Positions 1-8,945 of a DNA stretch of 64,000 bases are shown piece after piece. The stretch's first letter is position 1. Each line of letters begins with the position of its first letter. This DNA is from Methylococcales bacterium (GTDB taxonomy: Bacteria > Pseudomonadota > Gammaproteobacteria > Methylococcales > Methylomonadaceae): positions 930,001 through 994,000 of the forward strand of contig JAUZSN010000002.1 of NCBI GenBank assembly GCA_030949405.1, in the 5' to 3' direction. Position numbers and translations under genes: made by a program. The notes beneath the pieces were generated by a model. The model did no database searches, was not told the DNA's origin, and saw only the letters and a program-made list of their open reading frames with translations.

Positions 1-19
1 ACAACATAAGTTAGTTAAG

Positions 20-910
20 GTGGATTTTAGTCAGCAAGCTGAGATTTTTTTAAATATTAATACCTTAGATGAATTATTGGCGTTGGAAAATTCATCGACT
101 TATCTGCCTGAATTGAGTCATGAAGGTATCGAACTTTCAAATTCTGTGGTGGTGACCGATGAAAGAGGGCTGTCACGAGAAATACAATTGGTGGGTGAAC
201 GCGCTTTAACGCTCTATGTTGATAAACAAGAAATTGTAACGTTAATGACGATGGGAACACATCCTGAGTTGTTAACGTTAGGTTATTTAAAGAATCAAGG
301 TTTTTTTGAAAACTTGACTGAGATTAAAGCGGTACAAGTTGATTGGGAAACCGAGGCTGTTGCCGTTGTGACCCATCATGAAAAAAGTGATTTTTCAGAA
401 CAAATGGCACGGCGAACAGTGACAACAGGGTGTGGACAAGGCACTGTTTTTGGGCGATTAATGGATAAATTAAAAAAAATTAATCTTCCCGAGACGCATA
501 TAAAACAGTCGATTCTTTATGCCATGCTCACCTCGTTAAAAGAACACAATGAAGTGTATAAAAAAGCAGGGGCCGTTCATGGCTGTGCGTTGTGTTCAGG
601 CGCGACGATAGATTTTTTTATTGAAGATGTCGGGCGACATAATGCGGTTGATGCGATTGCAGGCTACATGTGGCTTAATAAAATTAAAGGCGATGATAAA
701 ATTTTTTATACCACAGGCCGATTAACCTCTGAGATGGTTATTAAAGTGTCGCAAATGGGGATTCCTATTTTATTATCGCGTTCAGGGGCGACTCAAATGG
801 GTTTAGAAATGGCCAAACAGTCGGGGGTTATTTTAATTTCAAGAGCGAAAGGTCGGCATTTTTTAGTGCTTAATGGGGTTAAGTCGATGATCTTTGACGC
901 ATTGGAATAA
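20..910 (+). CDS. fdhD: FdhD-family sulfur carrier / formate dehydrogenase accessory protein
   Basis: A 296-residue protein with FdhD family landmarks: TTGCGQGTVFG around C138, AGAVHGCALCSG (C189 and C192) and EDVGRHNAVDAIAGY. FdhD passes sulfur from a cysteine desulfurase to the molybdenum cofactor of formate dehydrogenase, the last enzyme of methanol oxidation to CO2. The reading frame opens with GTG at 20, only 19 bases from the window edge, so upstream context is missing. Oddity: the usual CxxC pair is reduced to a single Cys at C138 (CGQG), while a CALC pair occurs 50 residues later. Family assignment is secure; retained sulfurtransferase chemistry is an inference. Confidence 0.88.
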   Translation: MDFSQQAEIFLNINTLDELLALENSSTYLPELSHEGIELSNSVVVTDERGLSREIQLVGERALTLYVDKQEIVTLMTMGTHPELLTLGYLKNQGFFENLTEIKAVQVDWETEAVAVVTHHEKSDFSEQMARRTVTTGCGQGTVFGRLMDKLKKINLPETHIKQSILYAMLTSLKEHNEVYKKAGAVHGCALCSGATIDFFIEDVGRHNAVDAIAGYMWLNKIKGDDKIFYTTGRLTSEMVIKVSQMGIPILLSRSGATQMGLEMAKQSGVILISRAKGRHFLVLNGVKSMIFDALE

Positions 911-1017
911 TAGCCCTCCCACCGTAAAAATTTTGCTTGAAGAATCACGTTAGGTTTGTTATTGTTTTAACGATGACAAAAATATAAAAACCCCCTAAAA
1001 CACGTTGGCATCGTTTA

Positions 1018-1923
1018 TTGGGAACCTTGCTAGAACAATTATTAACGTCTGTGGGCATCACTGTCTTATGTGATGTTAAAATTATGGCGAACCCACCCGA
1101 AGCTGATATTCTGTTGTTGCGACGAAAAACTAAGTACTGGACTGATGAGCAACGATTACGTCTTCCTGATGGAATTCGTGATAGTACGGCAAGTCATATT
1201 TTATTAGAATTTAAATACAGCGAATCGGTTAACGAAAAGGCCATGCAACAAACCTTGGGTTATGATTATTTTTATAAAAAAAGTCATCATTTAAATGATT
1301 CCCAAGTACAAAGTTTTTTAATCAGTGCTCGAACCCCGAAAGCAGATACGTTAGCTCAATTTTCGTATCAACAAAGTCAATATAAAGGAATTTATATCAC
1401 TCAAACACGGGTTTTACGGCAAGTGGTCTTGATTGTTTTAAATGAATTGTCAGGAAAAGAACATAATGCGTGGATAAAATGTTTTGCTAGTAGACGATTA
1501 GAGAAACAAAAAGCCTTTGCATTATTAAATCAAACAGGACTCAATTTAGCCTCGTTACGATTAAAGTTATTTTTATCAAGTTTATGGGGATATTGGTTTA
1601 AAGACCGAGAGGAAAGTAAAATGCGTATCGAATTGACAGAAAAAGATTTAGCCGCCATGAGTGATTTTTGGGGAGATACTTTTTTAACTTCATTAGAAGT
1701 TGAAGATATTTTACCTTATTTCAATGCACAAGAACTTTTAGATAAAATTAACCCAGTGGATAAGTTAGCAGGATTGAATGCAAAAGAGCGTATGGTGGGG
1801 TTAGATGCAAAAGAACGTTTAGAGGGATTAGAAGTTGATGCTATATTATCAGAAGTTGACCATAAAAAAATATTAGCGGGCTTATCAAAAGAAGAAATTA
1901 AAGCCTATTTATCGAATAATTAA
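1018..1923 (+). CDS. PD-(D/E)XK-like hypothetical protein, 5' end interrupted by a stop codon
   Basis: About 300 residues. The N-terminal half has a nuclease-like pattern, PPEADILLL (residues ~26-34) followed by ILLEFKYSES (~61-70), which resembles the D...ExK core of the PD-(D/E)XK superfamily. The C-terminus carries short leucine-rich repeats of the type GLNAKER / GLDAKER / GLEVD. TTG at 1018 opens the long frame, but an ATG at 973 in the same frame is followed after four codons by TAA at 985-987. The codons after that stop (KPPKTRWHRLL) read like the natural N-terminus. So this is either a freshly broken gene or one translated from a weak downstream start. No enzymatic role is known. Confidence 0.5.
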   Translation: MGTLLEQLLTSVGITVLCDVKIMANPPEADILLLRRKTKYWTDEQRLRLPDGIRDSTASHILLEFKYSESVNEKAMQQTLGYDYFYKKSHHLNDSQVQSFLISARTPKADTLAQFSYQQSQYKGIYITQTRVLRQVVLIVLNELSGKEHNAWIKCFASRRLEKQKAFALLNQTGLNLASLRLKLFLSSLWGYWFKDREESKMRIELTEKDLAAMSDFWGDTFLTSLEVEDILPYFNAQELLDKINPVDKLAGLNAKERMVGLDAKERLEGLEVDAILSEVDHKKILAGLSKEEIKAYLSNN

Positions 1924-1988
1924 CGCCTCTAATTCCCGTTTATCATTAAACGCTCTAAACGATTACTTTTTAACGTTATTTATACATT

Positions 1989-3518
1989 ATGTCCAATCAA
2001 GAAAATTACATTCAATTAATGGACACCACGCTACGCGATGGTGAACAAACACAAGGGGTTTCGTACTCACCTGATGAAAAAGTTAATATCGCGAAAGCTT
2101 TATTACAATCGTTACAAGTCGATCGCATTGAAGTGGCTTCTGCACGGGTTTCCAAGGGTGAAAAACAAGCTGTGAGTCGCATTAACACATGGGCGCGTCA
2201 AGAAGGATTTGATGGTCGGGTTGAAGTTTTAGGCTTTGTCGATCATACGCGGAGTGTTGATTGGATTTTGGAAACAGGTGGCAGTGTTATTAATCTTCTG
2301 ACTAAAGGGAGTGAAAAACATTGCCGTGAACAACTGAGAAAAACGTTGGATCAACATTTAAATGATATTCTTAAAACGGTTAGTTATGCCTTGAGTAAAG
2401 GTTTATCGGTGAATGTTTATTTAGAAGACTGGTCAAATGGTTATCGAGATAATCGTGATTATGTTTTTGAATTGATGGATAGTTTACAGCGAACGGGTAT
2501 TAGTCATTTTATGTTACCTGATACGTTAGGGGTGATGTCGCCCGAGGAAGTTTTTAACAGTTTGGATGATATGTGTTCGCGTTATCCTGAACTTGAGTTT
2601 GATTTTCATCCACATAATGACTATGGGCTGGCAACGGCGAATGTGATGGCAGCCGTTCGTGCGGGGGTTAAGTCAATTCACTGTACGATCAATTGTTTAG
2701 GTGAACGAGCAGGAAATGCCTCGTTAGCCGAAGTGAGCGTGGTTTTGCGCGATAAAATGAATAAAAAATTATCCATTGATGAAAGTCATTTAATGCGATT
2801 AAGTGACATGGTGAAAAATTTTTCAGGTAAACGCGTGGCGGCTAATACCCCAATTATTGGAAGTGATGTGTTTACTCAAACCGCAGGGATTCATGCGGAT
2901 GGTGATCAAAAAGGCGGCTTATATAAAAGTAAGTTGGTTCCTGAACGTTTTTCACGAATACACAGTTACGCGTTAGGTAAAATGAGTGGCAAGGCTTCCT
3001 TAAAAAAGAATCTAGAATTACTCGAACTGGAGTTATCGGAAGAAAATCAAAAAAAGGTCTTGGCGCGCATCGTAAAGCTGGGTGATTTAAAACAAACGAT
3101 TACAACCGATGATTTGCCTTTTATTATTGCGGATGTTTTAGAAAGTAAAAAATATAAACATATTAAACTGTTAAATTGCACGATTACCAGTGGGTTTAAT
3201 TTAGAGGCTACCGTGAGTTTACGTGTTGAAGTCAAAGGTGAAATGCACGTGTCATCGGGTTCAGGAAATGGCGGCTTTGATGCATTTATTGACGCGATTA
3301 ATAAAGTCATGAAATTGCATGACTATACCTTACCTGCATTATTAGATTATGAAGTGAGAATTCCTAGGGGCGGCCACACCAATGCGATTACTGAATGTGT
3401 GATTACGTGGGATTGTAAAAATAAATTAAGAAAAACGCGGGGCGTGCATTCTAATCAGGTTTTTGCCGCCGTATTAGCGGCCCTTAGAATTATTAATATT
3501 CAATTACACGAGCGTTAA
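1989..3518 (+). CDS. cimA: (R)-citramalate synthase, Leptospira CimA type
   Basis: A 509-residue protein of the isopropylmalate/citramalate synthase family. It has a catalytic TIM barrel with TLRDGEQTQG near the N-terminus and the metal-binding HPH at residues 207-209. The C-terminal LeuA-type regulatory domain contains DYEVRIPRGG near the end. Several stretches (IEVASARVSKGE, VNVYLEDWSNG, ADGDQKGGLY, DLPFIIADV) resemble the Leptospira citramalate synthase as I remember it, more than LeuA. The reaction would be pyruvate + acetyl-CoA to (R)-citramalate, a threonine-independent route to 2-oxobutyrate and isoleucine; the regulatory domain implies feedback by isoleucine. 2-Isopropylmalate synthase remains the alternative. 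ATG at 1989; a terminator follows. Confidence 0.75.
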   Translation: MSNQENYIQLMDTTLRDGEQTQGVSYSPDEKVNIAKALLQSLQVDRIEVASARVSKGEKQAVSRINTWARQEGFDGRVEVLGFVDHTRSVDWILETGGSVINLLTKGSEKHCREQLRKTLDQHLNDILKTVSYALSKGLSVNVYLEDWSNGYRDNRDYVFELMDSLQRTGISHFMLPDTLGVMSPEEVFNSLDDMCSRYPELEFDFHPHNDYGLATANVMAAVRAGVKSIHCTINCLGERAGNASLAEVSVVLRDKMNKKLSIDESHLMRLSDMVKNFSGKRVAANTPIIGSDVFTQTAGIHADGDQKGGLYKSKLVPERFSRIHSYALGKMSGKASLKKNLELLELELSEENQKKVLARIVKLGDLKQTITTDDLPFIIADVLESKKYKHIKLLNCTITSGFNLEATVSLRVEVKGEMHVSSGSGNGGFDAFIDAINKVMKLHDYTLPALLDYEVRIPRGGHTNAITECVITWDCKNKLRKTRGVHSNQVFAAVLAALRIINIQLHER

Positions 3519-3522
3519 TAAA

Positions 3523-3557
3523 GCTTTCGTAATGATTTTATTGATCATCACGAAAGC
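3523..3557. terminator. Inverted repeat between convergent cimA and tyrS
   Basis: Arms GCTTTCGTAATGAT (3523-3536) and ATCATCACGAAAGC (3544-3557) pair around a 7-base loop, five bases after the cimA stop and 29 before the tyrS stop. There is no strong T-tract on either side, so it is a probable but not classical intrinsic terminator. Confidence 0.6.
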
Positions 3558-3585
3558 CTGTTGATTGATGAGGTAAATTTAAAAA

Positions 3586-4785
3586 TTAGTTTTTAATAAT
3601 TTCAATACGAGCAAATTTTCGTTTACCGACTTGATAAACCTGTTGAGTGTTAACCGCAATGATTAATTTAGGGTCAGTCACTTTTTCACCATCAATTTTG
3701 ACCGCGCCTTGTTTAATCATTCGCATCCCGTCCGAGGTTCCCTTGACCAACCCCGCCTCTTTTAAAATATTGGCAATTGCCAACCCATCAAGATCAGTCT
3801 TTAGAGTGACTTCATCCATTTCATCAGGAATCGCGCCCCGTTGAAAGCGAGCTTCAAAATTTTCCAAGGCTTTTATAGCGGCTTGCTTATCATGAAAACG
3901 CTCAATAATTTCTTGGGCTAATAATACTTTATAGCCCCGAGGATTCGCCCCTTGATTACATTCATCGTGCCATTGCTCAATTTCAGTCATCGGTCTAAAA
4001 CTTAACAACTCAAAATAACGCCACATCAATTCATCTGAAATTGACATGATTTTACCAAATATTTCATCCGCTGGTTCTGAAATACCAATGTAATTATTAA
4101 GTGATTTTGACATTTTCTGAACCCCATCTAAGCCTTCTAAAATAGGCATCGTGATAACGACTTGAGGTTTTTGTCCATAAACGGATTGTAATTGCCGTCC
4201 GACTAAGAGATTAAATTTTTGGTCGGTTCCGCCTAATTCCACATCGGCTTGCATTTCTACCGAATCATACCCTTGTATTAAAGGATATAAAAATTCATGA
4301 ATAGCAATCGGCTGACTGCCTTTAAAACGTTTACTAAAATCATCGCGTTCTAACATTCTAGCCACGGTATGTTTCGCGGCTAATTGAATTAAATCCGCAG
4401 AAGACATCGCACTCATCCATGTTGAATTAAACATCACCTGTGTTTTATCGGGATCTAAAATCTTAAAAACTTGATCTTGATAACTTTTGGCATTGTCTAA
4501 AACCTGCTCACGGGTTAAGGGTTTACGCGTCGCATTTTTTCCCGTTGGATCACCAATCATGCCCGTAAAGTCACCAATTAAAAATAAAACTTGATGGCCT
4601 AAGTCCTGAAACTGCTTTAATTTATTAATTAAAACGGTATGTCCTAGGTGTAAATCAGGAGCAGTAGGGTCAAAACCTGCCTTAATTCGCAATGGACGAT
4701 TAAGTTGTAATTTTTCAATCAATTCTTTTTCAATTAAAACCTCATCCGTCCCTCTCATCAAGGTTTTCAGAACATCATCTGACAT
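3586..4785 (-). CDS. tyrS: Tyrosyl-tRNA synthetase, TyrZ subgroup
   Basis: A class I aminoacyl-tRNA synthetase that charges tRNA-Tyr. From ATG at 4785 (MSDDVLK...) it is 399 residues, with HLGH at residues 46-49, a KMSKS loop ([10 protein letters not shown]) in the second half, and a C-terminal S4-like RNA-binding domain ([13 protein letters not shown]). The KMSKS form and length fit the TyrZ-type branch rather than the classical E. coli TyrS. An in-frame ATG eight codons upstream (4809) is less likely because the family starts near MSDD. It is divergent from the M23 peptidase gene, the tyrS/mepM/anmK order common in gammaproteobacteria. Confidence 0.93.
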   Translation of the reverse strand: MSDDVLKTLMRGTDEVLIEKELIEKLQLNRPLRIKAGFDPTAPDLHLGHTVLINKLKQFQDLGHQVLFLIGDFTGMIGDPTGKNATRKPLTREQVLDNAKSYQDQVFKILDPDKTQVMFNSTWMSAMSSADLIQLAAKHTVARMLERDDFSKRFKGSQPIAIHEFLYPLIQGYDSVEMQADVELGGTDQKFNLLVGRQLQSVYGQKPQVVITMPILEGLDGVQKMSKSLNNYIGISEPADEIFGKIMSISDELMWRYFELLSFRPMTEIEQWHDECNQGANPRGYKVLLAQEIIERFHDKQAAIKALENFEARFQRGAIPDEMDEVTLKTDLDGLAIANILKEAGLVKGTSDGMRMIKQGAVKIDGEKVTDPKLIIAVNTQQVYQVGKRKFARIEIIKN

Positions 4786-4905
4786 TATTTTTTCCCATAA
4801 ATTAATCAATAATAGCGTTATTATAAAGTGAGTTAGGGTTAATTGCTGGGAAAATAACTTGTTAATAGTCTATAATTCGATAAGGCTGGACGATTTGTTA
4901 TATTT

Positions 4906-6297
4906 TTGTTTGTGCCTATTTTTTTTAACTACCTAAAAAAACTCGTGAAAAATAGACTGTACCAATCTTTATTTTTAGGAATTACCTCCGCAATCGCAGC
5001 CAGTGCTAGTTACGCCCTGATTACGCCACAAAATGAGACACAGGCTAGTATGGAAAACTTGGCTCCCACGATTGCACTCCCCTCGCTGTATGAAACTACT
5101 GCAAATTTTTTAGGACAAACTGCAGAATTAGAAAAACCAGTACGTCAACGTAGTATTGAACATAAGATTTTACCGGCTCAAACCCTATCATCCATTTTTC
5201 CACTGTATAAGATTAATAGCGCAACGCTGGAAAAAATTACCAAATCCAATGATATTGGCGCGCAATTTGCAAAATTGACCGTCAATAAAATCTTAATGAT
5301 TGAGCTTGATGAAACCTATCAACTTCAACAATTATCGTATAAACAAGATATTGTTAACACGATTATTGCAACGCGTAATGGCGATAGCTTTGATGTTCGT
5401 AAAGAAAGCCGTCCACTAAAACAACATGAAGCCTTAGCAAAAGGAACGATTAAAACCAGTCTTTCCGCCGATGGTGCAAAAGCTGGGTTATCTGTTGGTA
5501 TTATTAATAAGCTTGCAGATAAAATCTTTGCTTGGGATATAGATTTTAATAAAGACCTTCAACCCAATGATAAATTTACCGTTATTTATGAAGAAACCCT
5601 TGTTGAAGGCGAACGCGTAAAAACAGGCGAAGTTTTAGCCGCAGAATTTGTAATTAGTGGAAAGTCCTACTCGGCTATTCGCTACAAAGATAAAGAGGGA
5701 AATGTTGAGTATTATTCCCCTCAAGGCAAAAATGTTGCTCGCCGACTACGTAAAACATTTTTACGTAGCCCGATTGCCTTTGCGCGAATCAGCTCTCACT
5801 TTAACCTTCATCGAAAACACCCCGTCTTAAACCGTATTCGCGCGCATAAAGGCGTTGATTATGCAGCAAGAAGCGGCACACCGATAAAATCGACTGGGGA
5901 TGGTAAAATTATCTTTAGAGGTCGTAAAGGCGGTTATGGTAATGTAGTTATTGTTCAACACAGTAAAAAATATAAATCCCTTTATGCCCACATGTCTAAA
6001 TTTAATGGTAAATACAAATTAGGCAGTACCATTAAACAAGGCACGGTGGTTGGTTACGTTGGAAAAACAGGACTCGCGACAGGCGCGCATTTACATTATG
6101 AATTTTTAGTTAATGGGGTTCATAAAAACCCACTCACCGTAAAATTACCGCGTACACAAATTAAGAGCAATAATGTTTTTATTGCGCGTTTTAAAAAGCA
6201 AGCCCAGCCGTATGTGGATCAGCTTAATAGCGCAATGAGTGATACTGCAAAAATTAACGTTAATAAACTATTTAGTAAAAAAACTAAAAAACTTTAG
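4906..6297 (+). CDS. M23-family murein DD-endopeptidase, MepM-like
   Basis: A 463-residue periplasmic cell-wall hydrolase that would cut peptide cross-links in peptidoglycan. A hydrophobic segment at residues ~19-41 anchors or exports it. An OapA/LysM-like central region precedes the LytM domain, whose zinc ligands are visible as HxxxD (H314, D318) and HxH (H395, H397). The frame opens with TTG at 4906; GTG at 4912 is an equally good start. It lies between divergent tyrS and downstream anmK, which recycles anhydro-muropeptides, so the neighbourhood is about wall turnover. MepM/ShyA-type is the best fit; I would not fix the exact orthologue. Confidence 0.85.
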   Translation: MFVPIFFNYLKKLVKNRLYQSLFLGITSAIAASASYALITPQNETQASMENLAPTIALPSLYETTANFLGQTAELEKPVRQRSIEHKILPAQTLSSIFPLYKINSATLEKITKSNDIGAQFAKLTVNKILMIELDETYQLQQLSYKQDIVNTIIATRNGDSFDVRKESRPLKQHEALAKGTIKTSLSADGAKAGLSVGIINKLADKIFAWDIDFNKDLQPNDKFTVIYEETLVEGERVKTGEVLAAEFVISGKSYSAIRYKDKEGNVEYYSPQGKNVARRLRKTFLRSPIAFARISSHFNLHRKHPVLNRIRAHKGVDYAARSGTPIKSTGDGKIIFRGRKGGYGNVVIVQHSKKYKSLYAHMSKFNGKYKLGSTIKQGTVVGYVGKTGLATGAHLHYEFLVNGVHKNPLTVKLPRTQIKSNNVFIARFKKQAQPYVDQLNSAMSDTAKINVNKLFSKKTKKL

Positions 6298-6307
6298 TAC
6301 TTTTTTG

Positions 6308-7402
6308 ATGGCAGAACTTTATATCGGACTCATGTCTGGAACCAGCGTTGATGGTATTGATGCCGGTTTAGTTGACTTTAGTCAGCAACACCCTACCTTA
6401 ATAGCCTCGGAATGCACGCCTTTTTCGGCGAAACTTAAAGATCAAATTGAAACCTTAAGCACAAATAAATCGTTATTGCTCAAAGATTATGGTGAGCTGG
6501 ATTGTCAGCTCGGGCATTTATTTTCCCAAGCGGCTAATCGGTTGCTTAAGCAATCAGGAGTTTCGCATTCTGATATTAGAGCGATCGGGAGTCATGGGCA
6601 AACCTTACTTCATTATCCTGAGAGTCAACACCCTTTTTCTTTACAGATTGGCGACCCTAATATTATTGCAGAGAAAACGCAGATTACCACCGTGGCGGAT
6701 TTTCGTCGTCGTGATATAGCGGTCAATGGTCAAGGTGCGCCGCTTGCACCTGCTTTTCATCAAGCTATTTTTAAATCCCTACAAAAAAAAACCTGTGTGG
6801 TTAATATTGGTGGAATTGCTAATATTACCCTATTGTCTAATCAAGAGTTGATTGCGTTTGATACGGGAACAGGCAACACTTTAATGGATTATTGGTGTCA
6901 ACAGCACTTGAATAAACCTTATGATAACAAGGGGAATTGGGCAAAAAGTGGCCATGTGATTCCTGCTTTACTGAAAAATTTTAAACGCGCTAATTATTTT
7001 AAACAGTTACCGCCTAAAAGTACGGGAAAAGAATATTTTTCAAGGGATTGGTTAATGCAGCATTTAGATGGCTTTACTTCCTCGCCTGCTGAAGACATTC
7101 AAGCAACATTATGCCAATTGACAGCCGATAGTATTATTGATGCCATTCGACAACATGGTGAACAAATTGAGACGTTATTAATTTGTGGGGGGGGGGTCCA
7201 TAATCATTATTTATTATCTTTATTGGCGGCAGAGGGTTATCAAGTCGAGTCAACCTTAACAGAAGGGGTGCATCCTGATTATGTTGAAGCCACGGCGTTT
7301 GCATGGTTGGCTAAACAAACCATGAATCATTTGGCAGGAAATCTTACTAAAGTGACAGGCGCAAGTTCACCTGTTATTTTGGGTGGAATTTATTTAGCGT
7401 AA
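6308..7402 (+). CDS. anmK: Anhydro-N-acetylmuramic acid kinase
   Basis: A 364-residue AnmK, which opens and phosphorylates 1,6-anhydro-MurNAc to MurNAc-6-phosphate in peptidoglycan recycling. It shows the N-terminal GLMSGTSVDGIDA phosphate-binding motif, GSHGQT, and FDTGTGN. The frame is open from 6239 but the family begins at MAELYIGLMSGTS, so ATG at 6308 is chosen, ten bases after the peptidase stop. The codons for CGGGV contain a run of ten G (7187-7196), a likely slippage site. Confidence 0.92.
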   Translation: MAELYIGLMSGTSVDGIDAGLVDFSQQHPTLIASECTPFSAKLKDQIETLSTNKSLLLKDYGELDCQLGHLFSQAANRLLKQSGVSHSDIRAIGSHGQTLLHYPESQHPFSLQIGDPNIIAEKTQITTVADFRRRDIAVNGQGAPLAPAFHQAIFKSLQKKTCVVNIGGIANITLLSNQELIAFDTGTGNTLMDYWCQQHLNKPYDNKGNWAKSGHVIPALLKNFKRANYFKQLPPKSTGKEYFSRDWLMQHLDGFTSSPAEDIQATLCQLTADSIIDAIRQHGEQIETLLICGGGVHNHYLLSLLAAEGYQVESTLTEGVHPDYVEATAFAWLAKQTMNHLAGNLTKVTGASSPVILGGIYLA

Positions 7403-7410
7403 AGAAAATT

Positions 7411-7484
7411 GACGACCCACTTAAAGATGGGACAAGTTGAGGTTAAGCCTTGCACCATAGTGTCCTGTCTTAAGTTGGTAGCTA
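7411..7484. repeat. Short inverted-repeat element, copy A
   Basis: Left end ACCCACTTAAAGATGGGACA and right end TGTCCTGTCTTAAGTTGGTA are imperfect inverted repeats. The centre contains GGTTAAGCC. The 9-mer GAAAATTGA occurs on both sides (7404-7412 and 7484-7492) and may be a target-site duplication. Related copies lie at 23363, 23655, 28616 and 49651. Confidence 0.65.
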
Positions 7485-7512
7485 GAAAATTGAAAAATAT
7501 AATCACCCAAAT

Positions 7513-7551
7513 GGAGTGAAAAAAAACATGAAAAAACGTGTTTTTCACTCC
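7513..7551. repeat. Hairpin with GGAGTGAAAAA arms
   Basis: GGAGTGAAAAA (7513-7523) pairs with TTTTTCACTCC (7541-7551). A similar GGAGTGAAAAAAA hairpin is at 17876-17900, so this may be a small dispersed repeat. It lies in the 268-base gap between anmK and cobB; no riboswitch was recognised in that gap. Confidence 0.5.
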
Positions 7552-7670
7552 GAATTATGGGTATATTTTCTTAAAGCTTAAGATTAGTCGTCATTTGAAA
7601 TGAATTATTAATGACCATAACCCTCTTACCTTGTGACTTCCCCTTTTCACTCATGTAGTCTTTAAAAACC

Positions 7671-8945
7671 ATGTTAAAAACAGCATTTATTGTTGGGACG
7701 CAATCAGGATGTGGAAAAACCACGGTGATGCTCGCTCTTCTACAGACCTTAAAAAATCAAAATTTAACGATTCAAGCTTTTAAAGCAGGGCCTGATTTTC
7801 TCGATCCTTTCTGGCATCAAGTGATAACCCAATCCCCCTCTTATAATTTAGATACCAAAATGATGGGCGTTGAAGCCTGTCGTCATCAACTCAGCACACA
7901 AACAGAAACGGTTGATGTGGCCTTAATTGAAGGGGCGATGGGTTTGTTTGATGGGGCGACAGGGGTGGGTGAACTGGGGTCAAGCGCGCATCTTGCGGCG
8001 ACTTTAAGCGTTCCCGTGATTCTTGTTGTCGATGCGAAAGGTATGTCAGGGTCAATCGTACCTTTAGTGGCTGGTTTTTGTGATTATGCGGATAAACTCG
8101 GCTTTCAGATTTCAGGCATTATCGCTAATCGGGTGGGCAGTGACCATCATGCCACCTTATTGGATGGGTTATTAAGCGATCATCAGTTATCACCGCTATT
8201 AGGCTGGATGAAAAAAAATGCGCCTGTGTTACCTGAGCGGCATTTAGGATTAACGCCACCTGAAGAAACCAATGTTCCTGATTTTTCAGCAGAGTTTACA
8301 CTTAAAAAAAGAGATTTATTAAAAGCATTAGCCCCTTTTAATTCGCCCACGATCACACCGAATCAATCGCCCGCCTTATTAGCGGGAAAAACCATCGCCA
8401 TTGCCAACGATGCCGCTTGTTGTTTTATTTATCCTGCTAACCTTGATTGGTTAATCGCCCAAGGGGCTAAACTTCATTTTTTCTCGCCAATAAAAGGGGA
8501 TGACCTTCCCCCTGATAGTGATGCACTTTGGTTACCAGGAGGCTATCCTGAATTATATACACAAGCCCTCTCGGAATCCTCTAGTTGGGTATCCATTAAT
8601 CAATTCATTGCGGCGGATAAACCCGTATTAGCGGAATGTGGTGGAGCCATGCTTTTAGGTGAATTTATTATTGATCTTGATGGCAAATCATGGCCGATGG
8701 CGAACAGTTTACCCTATGGTTCCGTGATGAAAGATCGCTTAGTTTCGTTGGGTTATCGACAAGAAAACAGCGGGATTAGGGGGCATGAATTTCATCATTC
8801 CGCACGTATTAATGCAGAAAACTTACCCTCGTGTTTTGAGCTGAATCGAGGGGATAAGGGAATCCGCTATAAAAAGGTACGTGCATCTTATATTCACTGG
8901 TATTTTGCTAGTGCGCCTAACGTTATCGCAGGATGGTTATCATGA
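7671..8945 (+). CDS. cobB: Cobyrinic acid a,c-diamide synthase
   Basis: A 424-residue CobB/CbiA. It amidates the a and c side chains of (hydrogeno)byrinic or cobyrinic acid using glutamine and ATP. The N-terminal ATPase half has the P-loop GTQSGCGKTT at residues 8-17 and the C-terminal class I glutamine amidotransferase half has LAECGGAMLL with the nucleophile Cys. Length is near the family norm (~450). It overlaps the adenosyltransferase gene by four bases, so the two are translationally coupled steps of adenosylcobalamin synthesis. No cobalamin riboswitch was recognised upstream. Confidence 0.9.
   Translation: MLKTAFIVGTQSGCGKTTVMLALLQTLKNQNLTIQAFKAGPDFLDPFWHQVITQSPSYNLDTKMMGVEACRHQLSTQTETVDVALIEGAMGLFDGATGVGELGSSAHLAATLSVPVILVVDAKGMSGSIVPLVAGFCDYADKLGFQISGIIANRVGSDHHATLLDGLLSDHQLSPLLGWMKKNAPVLPERHLGLTPPEETNVPDFSAEFTLKKRDLLKALAPFNSPTITPNQSPALLAGKTIAIANDAACCFIYPANLDWLIAQGAKLHFFSPIKGDDLPPDSDALWLPGGYPELYTQALSESSSWVSINQFIAADKPVLAECGGAMLLGEFIIDLDGKSWPMANSLPYGSVMKDRLVSLGYRQENSGIRGHEFHHSARINAENLPSCFELNRGDKGIRYKKVRASYIHWYFASAPNVIAGWLS

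Noticed and set aside
6239-6307. N-terminal extension of AnmK
   Set aside because: It overlaps the end of the peptidase gene and is not family-like; ATG at 6308 gives the standard N-terminus.
7485-7670. Cobalamin riboswitch upstream of cobB
   Set aside because: No recognisable B12-box or long structured leader; only a simple hairpin is present.
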